The notes under the pieces: model-generated | What the model saw: the letters and a program-made list of their open reading frames with translations, nothing else | What the model was told of the DNA's origin: nothing | The model's database searches: none | Translations under genes and position numbers: made by a program | In this document: in pieces, positions 41,287 to 48,531 of the stretch | How positions within the stretch are numbered: the first letter of the stretch is position 1 | Layout: every line of letters begins with the position of its first letter | Assembly: GCF_039534165.1 (NCBI RefSeq) | Contig: NZ_BAAAUX010000014.1 | Location: forward strand, 558,001 to 622,000 | Source of the DNA: Saccharopolyspora_D taberi | GTDB taxonomy: Bacteria; Actinomycetota; Actinomycetes; Mycobacteriales; Pseudonocardiaceae | Length of the DNA: 64,000 nucleotides | Reading direction: 5' to 3'

Positions 41287-42561
41287 ATGCGGCGGGTACT
41301 TGCACCCGCGGCGGCGCTGGCCATCCTGTGTGGTGCGGCAGCGCCCACCGCACTGGCCGACGCACCGCAGCGCGGCGACGCGCCCTGTTCGGCGACCGAC
41401 GAGCAGATCTACACCCCACCGGCGCAACTCCAGGGAAAACCTGGTGACGTGCTGGCCTGCGCCCCCTCGGAATTCCCGAAGATTCCCGGCAACATTCCGA
41501 AGCGTTCGTGGAAGGTGCAGTACCAGTCGACCGATGTGCGCGGAACTCCCGTCGCGGTGTCCGGTCTGGTCGCTGTTCCCGACGTGCCGTGGAACGGTCC
41601 GGGCCCGAGGCCGGTCGTGGCCTTCAACCCCGGAACGGTCGGGCTCGGTCCGCAGTGCGCCTATTCCAAGCAGATGTCGGGCGCTTACGACGACGCCTAC
41701 GAACTCGAACAGCTCGCCGCCGCGCTCAAGGCGGGATACGCGGTGGTCGCCACCGACGGCGTCGGCTACCTCAACGGGCAGCAGCACACCTACATGGTCG
41801 GGCAGAACGCCGGGCACGCCCTGCTCGACGCGGCCCGTGCCGCGGCCCGCGTGCCGGAGGCCGGGATCGCCCCGGAGGCACCAGTCGCGCTGTGGGGCTA
41901 CTCCGAGGGCGGGCAGGCCGCGCTGTGGGCCACCCAGCTCGCCGCGTCCTACGCCCCCGACCTGAAGCTCGCCGGGACCGCCGCCGGCGGTGTTCCCGGC
42001 GACCTGCGGATGGTCGGCAACGCGCTCAACGGCGGCCAGTTCGCCGGGTTCGCCGCCGCCGCGCTGGTCGGATTCCACGCCGGCTACCCGGAAATGCCGT
42101 TCGACGAGCTGCTCAACGACCGCGGCCGGGAGGCCGTGGGCAAGCTGTCCGGCAGCTGCCTGATCGACACCATCTTCGGCTTCTCCGGGGAGCGGGTGGA
42201 GGACTACACGCTCGACGGGCTCACCCCGGACCAGATCTACGAGCTGCCCGGGCCGGACGGCACCACCTGGGGCCAGATCGCCGACTCGCACCGGGTGGGC
42301 GACGGCATCGGCACGCCGGGTTCGGGCGCGGCCTACGAGATCGGCGTCCCGGTCTTCCAGTACCGGGGCGCGCGGGAGCAGATCATCCCGGTGCCCACCG
42401 AGGAGCAGACCCGCGACGCGTACTGCCGGGCGGGGATCCAGACCCAGTGGAAGCCCGATGTCGACGGCGATCACCTGATCGCGGCCAAGAACGCGATCCC
42501 GGACGTGATGGCGTTCTTCGCGAGCCGGTTCGCAGGCGAACCGCCGACCGGGAACTGCTGA
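41287..42561 (+). CDS. Secreted lipase (secretory LIP family)
   Basis: The 424-residue enzyme has a signal peptide ending ALA (residue 24) and the LIP-family fold. It contains SWKVQYQSTDVRGTPVAVSG, VVAFNPGTVGLGPQCAYS, the nucleophile elbow GYSEGG with Ser206, and a late His in DGDHLIAAKNAIPDV. Several cysteines suggest disulfides. It should hydrolyse triacylglycerols or other esters outside the cell and so supply the adjacent Mce importer. CGAGGAG precedes the ATG. A 16-bp hairpin follows. Confidence 0.91.
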   Translation: MRRVLAPAAALAILCGAAAPTALADAPQRGDAPCSATDEQIYTPPAQLQGKPGDVLACAPSEFPKIPGNIPKRSWKVQYQSTDVRGTPVAVSGLVAVPDVPWNGPGPRPVVAFNPGTVGLGPQCAYSKQMSGAYDDAYELEQLAAALKAGYAVVATDGVGYLNGQQHTYMVGQNAGHALLDAARAAARVPEAGIAPEAPVALWGYSEGGQAALWATQLAASYAPDLKLAGTAAGGVPGDLRMVGNALNGGQFAGFAAAALVGFHAGYPEMPFDELLNDRGREAVGKLSGSCLIDTIFGFSGERVEDYTLDGLTPDQIYELPGPDGTTWGQIADSHRVGDGIGTPGSGAAYEIGVPVFQYRGAREQIIPVPTEEQTRDAYCRAGIQTQWKPDVDGDHLIAAKNAIPDVMAFFASRFAGEPPTGNC

Positions 42562-42564
42562 TCT

Positions 42565-42598
42565 CCGGCCGGGGGCGGTGGTCACCGCTCCCGGCCGG
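42565..42598 (+). terminator. Hairpin after the lipase gene
   Basis: A 16-bp stem (42565-42580 with 42583-42598, one G-U pair, two-base loop) starts four bases after the lipase stop. There is no U-run. It may reduce read-through into the PucR gene. Confidence 0.65.
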
Positions 42599-42637
42599 CA
42601 CCACCGCTGACCACGAGCCGAACCTGATGGTGATGAC

Positions 42638-43873
42638 GTGATCGACCCGCTCGACGCGGAACCCACCGGCCCCGTCGAGGCCGGCTACGAGTCGCTGACC
42701 GCGCCCGCCCGCGCCGAGGACGCCGGGCGGGCGAACCGGTTGTGGGAGCTGCTGCCCGGCGGCCTGGCCGGGGTGTTCCGGCCCACGGTCGCCGAGGCCA
42801 CCGCCGAGGTCATGCGCGAGATCCAGCTGGCGCTGCCGGAGTACGCGGGCTGGCTGGAAGGCGAGTTCGGCGACGCCGTCGCGACCGGGGTGCAGCACGC
42901 CATCCACCACTTCCTGGACCGGCTGGGCGGTCCGGCGGCCGGCTACGAGGACCGCGGCCGGATCTTCCACCTGCTGGGGCGCAACGAGATGCAGCAGGGC
43001 CGCAGCCTGGACATGCTGCAACGGGCGTACCGGGTGGGGGCGCGGGTCGCCTGGCAGCGGGTGTCGGCGATCGGCATCCGCGCGGGCATCCCGTCCTCCA
43101 CCCTGTGCCTGCTGGCCGAGGCGATCTTCGCCTACATCGACGAGCTCTCCGCGCTGTCCATCGAGGGCTACGCCGCCGCCCAGGCCGAGGCCAGCGGAAC
43201 CCTGGAACGGCGGCGCCGCAGGCTGCTGGACCTGATCCTGGCCAGCCCGCCGACGCCGCCGGAGACCATCGCCGAGTTCGCCGCGACCGCGCACTGGCCG
43301 GTGCCGGACCGGGTCGTGGCCGTGGCGCTGGAGCCCGCGGGCGACCGCGCGCTGCCGAACCTGGGCGACGACGTGCTGACCAACATGGAGGACGCCACGC
43401 CGTGCCTGGTGATTCCGCATCGGAGCCCGGCGCCGGACCGCGCGCTGGCGGGCTGGCAGGCCGCGATCGGGCCGGCCGTGCCGCTCGGCGAGGCCCGGGA
43501 GTCGCTGCGCTGCGCGCGGCAGGCGCTGGAGCTGATGCGCCGGGGCGTGCTGCCGTCGGAGACGGTGCTGCACTGCGACCAGCACCTGTTCGCCCTTTGC
43601 CTGCACCGTGATTCGTTCCTGCTCGACGAGCTGGTGTCCACCGCGCTCGCGCCGCTCGCCCCGCTTTCACCCAAGCAGCAACGGAAACTGTCGTCCACGC
43701 TGCTGGTCTGGCTGGAGACGCGCGGGAACGTGCGGGAGGTCGCGACCAGGCTCGGCATGCATCCGCAGACCGTGCGTTCGCACCTCCAGCAGTTGGAGGG
43801 GCTGTTCGGTTCTCGGCTGAGCGAGCCTCGGGATCGGTTCGATCTCATGCTCGCTCTCCGGGCGAGCTGCTGA
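42638..43873 (+). CDS. PucR/CdaR-type transcriptional regulator, copy 2
   Basis: The 411-residue paralog of the regulator at 27052 has the same helical N-terminal domain with GRSLDMLQRAYRVGARVAW. Its C-terminal PucR helix-turn-helix is LLVWLETRGNVREVATRLGM, then HPQTVRSHLQQLEGLFG, which is a clearer DNA-binding signature than in copy 1. It starts with GTG 76 bases after the lipase stop and overlaps the convergent FAD monooxygenase gene by 29 bases. It likely controls the lipase, the mce operon or the monooxygenase pair. Confidence 0.88.
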   Translation: MIDPLDAEPTGPVEAGYESLTAPARAEDAGRANRLWELLPGGLAGVFRPTVAEATAEVMREIQLALPEYAGWLEGEFGDAVATGVQHAIHHFLDRLGGPAAGYEDRGRIFHLLGRNEMQQGRSLDMLQRAYRVGARVAWQRVSAIGIRAGIPSSTLCLLAEAIFAYIDELSALSIEGYAAAQAEASGTLERRRRRLLDLILASPPTPPETIAEFAATAHWPVPDRVVAVALEPAGDRALPNLGDDVLTNMEDATPCLVIPHRSPAPDRALAGWQAAIGPAVPLGEARESLRCARQALELMRRGVLPSETVLHCDQHLFALCLHRDSFLLDELVSTALAPLAPLSPKQQRKLSSTLLVWLETRGNVREVATRLGMHPQTVRSHLQQLEGLFGSRLSEPRDRFDLMLALRASC

Positions 43874-45464
43874 GGTATGCGCCAAGAGCGCGTCGCAGCG
43901 CGATGAGCGTTGCCGTCCGGTCCGGGTTGCGAAGCACCGCAGCCACGTGTGCGTCCGGACGAATGATCCACAGCTGTCCCTCCTCCACCTCCAGAGCTTC
44001 GGCCAGCGCTCCGGTGCGGTCGATGCGCGCCAGATGCAGCATTCGCACCGGGGCGCCGGACGCCGCCGCGGCGGCTTCGCGGATCGCCGCCTCGTCCAGG
44101 TTTCCGCACAGCAGCAGCAGAAATCCGTCCCGCGCCAGGGCCCGGAAGCGGGTGGTTCCGCGGCCGAACGCCGCCACCGGGGCGTCCGGGACCAGTACTC
44201 CCGGCCCGGGCCTCGGCGTGTGACCGCGTTCCGGGCGGTGTGCGGGCGGTCTTGCCGGGTCCGGGGTGGTCAGCGGTGAGGCCGAGTACCAGAACGGCTC
44301 GGCCAGCCGGCCGGAATCCACCTGCTGCCAGGCCGTTTCGTCGCGCACCGCGCGCTCCAGGATCGACGTCCGGCGTTCGCGCTCCTCGTCGTCGCCCGGC
44401 ACCAGGAATCGCATCGTCGTGCCGGTGACGTCGAGGTTTTCGACCGCTGCCGCGTGGCGTTCGTCGTGGTAGGTGTCCAGCAGCCGCTCGCCCGCCCAGC
44501 CGTGCAGCACGAACGCCAGTTTCCACGCCGCGTTCTCGGCGTCCTGGACCCCCGAATTCAGCCCCCGGGCCCCGAACGGCGACACCAGGTGCGCGCAGTC
44601 CCCGGCCAGCAGCACCCTGCCCACCCGCATCCTGTCCGCCAGCCTGGAGTGGAACCGGTACACCGACTTCCAGACGATCTCGTAATCCCGGTCGCCGATG
44701 ATCGCCCTGATCCGGGCGTCCAGCGCCCCGCTCACCTCCTCCGCGTCCGGGTCGTAACCCGCGGGGACCTGCCAGTCGATGCGGAACGTCGAGTCCGGGC
44801 TGGGATGGATCAGCACTTGGCGGCCCGGGTTCCAGGCCGGGTCGAAGTAGAACCGGCGCTCGTCTGCCCAGTCCGGCAGGTCGGTGCGGATGTCGCAGAT
44901 CAGGAACCGGTCGTCGAAGGACCGGCCGCCGAACCCGACTCCGAGCATCCGCCGCACGGCTTCTCCCCGCGCACCCGCGCAAGCCACAGCCCAGCCGCCC
45001 TTGACGCGCACCTCACCACCGGAAGTCGCGCAGGTGAGGACGACCCCGTCCGCCCCCTGCTCGATCCCGGTCACCTCGTGTCCCCAGCGGACGTCGACGA
45101 GGGGTTCGCCCGCGATCCGCTCGTCGAGGATCTGCTCGGTGCGGGCCTGGGAGAGGTTGACGAAAGGCGGGAACGGCGAATCGCCTCGGTCGTGGAACGA
45201 GTAGGCGAACAGTTCCCGGTCCCGGTAGAAGGTGCGCGCTGTGGTCCAGGTGACGCCCTCGTCGGCGATCCGCTGACCCGCACCGACGGCGTTCCACACG
45301 TCGAGAACGTCCCGCTGCTGGCAGATCGCCTTCGACCCGGCCGGATCGCGCTCCGGCCGCCGGTCGAGCAGCAGCACCGGAATCCCCCACCTCGCGAGCA
45401 GGAGCGCGGTGGTCTGCCCGACCGGCCCGTTGCCGATCACCAGCACGGAATGCCTTGTGTTCAT
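43845..45464 (-). CDS. FAD-dependent aromatic monooxygenase (PHBH/MhpA class)
   Basis: The 539-residue flavoprotein has the dinucleotide motif VLVIGNGPVGQTTALLLARW at the N-terminus, a DG-like motif in CAGARGEAVRR, and GRVLLAGDCAHLVSPFGARG with LNSGVQDAENAAWKL. A thioredoxin-like C-terminal domain (from about residue 400) matches the size of phenol- or polyketide-type hydroxylases. It would hydroxylate a phenolic or polycyclic substrate with NAD(P)H and O2. It lies 21 bases downstream of the MBL-fold gene in one operon. The substrate is unknown. Confidence 0.9.
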   Translation of the reverse strand: MNTRHSVLVIGNGPVGQTTALLLARWGIPVLLLDRRPERDPAGSKAICQQRDVLDVWNAVGAGQRIADEGVTWTTARTFYRDRELFAYSFHDRGDSPFPPFVNLSQARTEQILDERIAGEPLVDVRWGHEVTGIEQGADGVVLTCATSGGEVRVKGGWAVACAGARGEAVRRMLGVGFGGRSFDDRFLICDIRTDLPDWADERRFYFDPAWNPGRQVLIHPSPDSTFRIDWQVPAGYDPDAEEVSGALDARIRAIIGDRDYEIVWKSVYRFHSRLADRMRVGRVLLAGDCAHLVSPFGARGLNSGVQDAENAAWKLAFVLHGWAGERLLDTYHDERHAAAVENLDVTGTTMRFLVPGDDEERERRTSILERAVRDETAWQQVDSGRLAEPFWYSASPLTTPDPARPPAHRPERGHTPRPGPGVLVPDAPVAAFGRGTTRFRALARDGFLLLLCGNLDEAAIREAAAAASGAPVRMLHLARIDRTGALAEALEVEEGQLWIIRPDAHVAAVLRNPDRTATLIALRRALGAYLSSSPGERA

Positions 45465-45485
45465 GGGGCTCCGATCGACCCGGTG

Positions 45486-46442
45486 TCAGGCTTGGAGTTG
45501 GTTCCAGATGTCGTGGTCGCGTTCGGTGGTCCAGATGACGGGCCGGTCGATGCCGGAGAGCTCATCCCAGAGGCGGGTGACGTCGAAGGGCAGGCAGTGC
45601 TCGAAGATCGGCCACCGCCCATAGGTACCGACCAACGCGGCATGCGCGGCCTGGAACGCTTCCTTCAACGTGCCGCCGCGCTCATGGACCGTGCCGACTT
45701 CGCGGATCAGGGTTGCGAGGAAGTGCCGGGTCTGCGCGATCGCGGCGTCCACAGCCTCCCGCCCGTGCACGACCGCGCCTCGGCCGCCCACCAGTGCTTC
45801 GGCCTTCAACGATGCCAGGGTGTCCAGAGTGGACGTCGACCAGTCGTGGTGGAACGCGTCCCCGGTGTACAGCGCGGCCTCGGCCTCGACCAGGTCTCCG
45901 GCGAACAGGATCTTGTTGCGAGGTAGCCAGGCGACGATGTCGCCCTCGGTGTGGCCACGGCCGCAGTACCGCAACTCCAGATCTCCCCGATCACCACCCA
46001 GCGGGATGGTCAACCGGTCCGAGAAGGTCAAGGTGGGCCAGGTCAGACCCGGGATCGACTCCGGCTCGGCGAACAACCTCGGCATGCGGCCGAACTCCGA
46101 GTCCCAGTCCTGCTTGCCGCGCTCGGTGATCAGAGCCCGGGTGTTGTCGTGCGCCACGATCACCTCGGCATCGAATGCGCTGGCACCCAGCACCCGCACC
46201 GCGTGGTAGTGGCTCAACACCAGGTACTTCACCGGCTTGTCGGTGTGCTCCCGAAGCTTCGCCAACCAGCCCCGGGCCGCGGCCGGGGTCGCCAACGCCT
46301 CGAAGCAGACCAGGAAGTCCTCGCCCTCGATGGCACCGACGTTCGGATCACCCTCCGCCGTCAGCGCGTACACACCGTCAGCCAGCACCTCCAACGTCTG
46401 CTCCTTGGCGGCCAGATCACCCGACGACGCAAACGGCCTCAC
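45486..46442 (-). CDS. Metallo-beta-lactamase-fold hydrolase with altered metal motif
   Basis: The 318-residue protein has the MBL fold, with LSHYHAVRVLGASAF at residues 76-90, GRGHTEGDIVAW near 163 and LFAGDLVEAEAALY. The usual HxHxDH motif is reduced to His78-x-His80-x-Val82-Arg83, so the second metal site is probably lost or changed; later His and Asp ligands remain. The second GTG (46442) is preferred because GAGGA stands six bases before it, whereas the first GTG touches the site. It is the first gene of an operon with the FAD monooxygenase, so it may act on that enzyme's product. Confidence 0.85.
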   Translation of the reverse strand: MRPFASSGDLAAKEQTLEVLADGVYALTAEGDPNVGAIEGEDFLVCFEALATPAAARGWLAKLREHTDKPVKYLVLSHYHAVRVLGASAFDAEVIVAHDNTRALITERGKQDWDSEFGRMPRLFAEPESIPGLTWPTLTFSDRLTIPLGGDRGDLELRYCGRGHTEGDIVAWLPRNKILFAGDLVEAEAALYTGDAFHHDWSTSTLDTLASLKAEALVGGRGAVVHGREAVDAAIAQTRHFLATLIREVGTVHERGGTLKEAFQAAHAALVGTYGRWPIFEHCLPFDVTRLWDELSGIDRPVIWTTERDHDIWNQLQA

Positions 46443-46459
46443 GGTCACTCCTCAATACG

Positions 46460-46473
46460 ATCAAAACTTTGAT
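46460..46473. promoter_or_regulatory. Palindrome upstream of the MBL gene (operator candidate)
   Basis: ATCAAA-ac-TTTGAT has perfect six-base arms, 18 bases before the MBL start. A related imperfect palindrome, TCCAAGCTTTGA, lies at 46647-46658 before the divergent symporter operon. Confidence 0.5.
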
Positions 46474-46715
46474 TACCTGTGGGTGATCCAGCACACTAGA
46501 GCAACCGGGTCCGTTCAGGAAGAGCCCGATCCAGGATTCTTCCACAGCGCCGATCATCGAATTCCGCAGGCAATCCTCGGCTTGACCGAGCAAGTGGGAC
46601 GTCAGCCTTGCGGACTGTGCAGTGCATCACTAGCCTTCCGGTTCAATCCAAGCTTTGACTACTTCCGCGTTGTCTTCTGCTGCTCCCGCACCCACTCACC
46701 CCAATGCGAGGGATC

Positions 46716-47012
46716 ATGGTTGCTCCATCGCCGGGCCGTCCCGCCGGCACCGACTCCGACCTGGTCGCGCTGGCCCGGCGCCGCAGGCGGCTGGCGCTGG
46801 GCGGCGCCGCGCTGCTGCTGGCGGGCTTCCTCGGCTACATCGCCCTGACCACCTCGACCACGGTGCTCTCCGGCAGGCTGGCCGGGCTCGGCACCGCCTA
46901 CTGGGCGGGATTCGCGATCTTCGCCGCGATCCTCGCCGTCGCGCACGCCTACGCCCGCTGGGCGCGGCGGATGGACGCGCTGGCCCAGCGGTCCCGGGGT
47001 GAGGCGCGGTGA
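46716..47012 (+). CDS. Small two-helix membrane protein (DUF485-like subunit of symporter)
   Basis: The 98-residue protein has two hydrophobic segments (ALGGAALLLAGFLGYIAL and YWAGFAIFAAILAVAHAYARW). This is the layout of the DUF485 proteins encoded just upstream of acetate-type sodium symporters. Its stop overlaps the symporter start as GTGA. Either ATG 46704 or 46716 is possible; the second has GAGGGA before it, though the spacing is short. Confidence 0.8.
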   Translation: MVAPSPGRPAGTDSDLVALARRRRRLALGGAALLLAGFLGYIALTTSTTVLSGRLAGLGTAYWAGFAIFAAILAVAHAYARWARRMDALAQRSRGEAR

Positions 47013-48517
47013 TCCTCAGCGTCGCCATCGTCGTGGCCATCCTCGGCCTCACGCTGGGCATCACCTGGGTCGCGGCCCGGCGCAACACCTCCGCCTCGGC
47101 GCACTACGTCGCCGAGGGCCAGGTCGGCCCGCTCGGCAACGGGCTGGCCATCGCGGGCGACTACGTCTCGGCCGCCTCGTTCCTCGGCATCAGCGGGGCG
47201 ATCGCGCTGTCCGGCTTCAGCGGCTTCTACCTGGCCGCCGCCGTCCCGCTGGCGTACCTGCTGGTGCTGCTGGTGATCGCCGAACCGCTGCGCAACCTCG
47301 GCCGGTTCACCCTGGCCGACGCCGTCGCCGCGCGGTTCGCCGTACGCGGCCTGCGCGGCTGGCTGGCGACCACCACGATCGTCATCTCCGCCATGTACAT
47401 GGTGATCCAGTTCGTCGGCGCCGGTCTGCTGGTGCAGGCGCTGCTCGGGGTGGACTTCGCGGTGGCGGTGCTCGTGCTCGGCCTGCTCATGGTCGTCTAC
47501 ACGATGTTCGGGGGCATGCTCGCCACGACCTGGGTGCAGGTGCTCAAGACCGGTCTGCTGCTGGGCGGCACGGCCACGATCCTGCTGCTGGTGCTGGTGA
47601 AGTACGGGCCGGACCCGCTCGGCGTGGTGCGCGGGCTCCCGGCGGAGTCCGTGGCCGCCGAGCCGACCGGGCCGCTCAAGACGATCGACACGATGTCCCA
47701 GCAACTCGCCCTCGCGTTGGGCGTCATGGGGCTGCCGCATGTGATGGTCCGGTTCCTGACCGTCCGCGACGCGCCCGCCGCGCGGCGTTCCGGCCTCGTC
47801 GCGCTCTGGGTGTTCAGCGCTTTCTACGTCGTGCTGCCGTTCCTGGGCTACGGGGCGCTGCGTGCGGTCGGCGCACCCGGGATCAGCGCGGCGCACGACA
47901 AGGGAAATCTCGCCGCTGTGCAGCTGGCCGAGGTGCTGGGTGGCGACGTGCTCCGGGCGGCGATCGTCGGCATCGCGCTGGCGACCATCCTCGCGGTGCT
48001 CGCCGGGGTCGCCATCGCCACCTCCGGCGCGTTCGCGCACGACCTCTACACGCACGTGATCAAGCGGGGCGCGGTCTCCCCGCGCGGGCAGCTGCGCGCG
48101 GCCCGGCTGTCGCTGGTCGGCATCGCGCTGGTGGCGATGCTGCTGGCGCTGGCGGCGAAGCAGTTCAACCTGGCCTTCCTGGCCAACGTCGCCTTCGCGG
48201 TGGCAGCGAGCACCAACATGCCGGTGCTGGTGCTGTCGATCTACTGGCGGCGGTTCAACCGCACCGGCGCGACCTGGGCGCTGGTCGGTGGGCTGATCAC
48301 CAGCCTCGGACTGGTCGCCGTCAGCCCCAACGTGCTCGGCCCCACCGGCCTGGTCCCAGGAGTGGAACCGCTGTTCCCGCTGACGATTCCGGCGCTGGTC
48401 TCCGTTCCGGCCGCCTTCCTGCTGGCCGTCGCAGGATCGTGGTGGGGCCGCGACCGCGACGACGACGCCACGCCGTTCGGCCGGATCGAGCGTGCCGCCC
48501 TGATCGGCACCCGCTGA
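47009..48517 (+). CDS. Solute:sodium symporter (ActP/MctC-like monocarboxylate transporter)
   Basis: The 502-residue protein has about 13 helices. It carries the SSS-family hallmarks GDYVSAASFLGISGAIA, YTMFGGMLATTWVQVLK, GLPHVMVRFLTVRDAPAARR and ATSGAFAHDLY, which are typical of the acetate/pyruvate/propionate or phenylacetate permease branch. It is translationally coupled to the small membrane protein. With the exported amidase downstream, it probably imports the released carboxylate. The exact substrate is inferred. Confidence 0.9.
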   Translation: MILSVAIVVAILGLTLGITWVAARRNTSASAHYVAEGQVGPLGNGLAIAGDYVSAASFLGISGAIALSGFSGFYLAAAVPLAYLLVLLVIAEPLRNLGRFTLADAVAARFAVRGLRGWLATTTIVISAMYMVIQFVGAGLLVQALLGVDFAVAVLVLGLLMVVYTMFGGMLATTWVQVLKTGLLLGGTATILLLVLVKYGPDPLGVVRGLPAESVAAEPTGPLKTIDTMSQQLALALGVMGLPHVMVRFLTVRDAPAARRSGLVALWVFSAFYVVLPFLGYGALRAVGAPGISAAHDKGNLAAVQLAEVLGGDVLRAAIVGIALATILAVLAGVAIATSGAFAHDLYTHVIKRGAVSPRGQLRAARLSLVGIALVAMLLALAAKQFNLAFLANVAFAVAASTNMPVLVLSIYWRRFNRTGATWALVGGLITSLGLVAVSPNVLGPTGLVPGVEPLFPLTIPALVSVPAAFLLAVAGSWWGRDRDDDATPFGRIERAALIGTR

Positions 48518-48531
48518 ACCCGAGGAGAACG

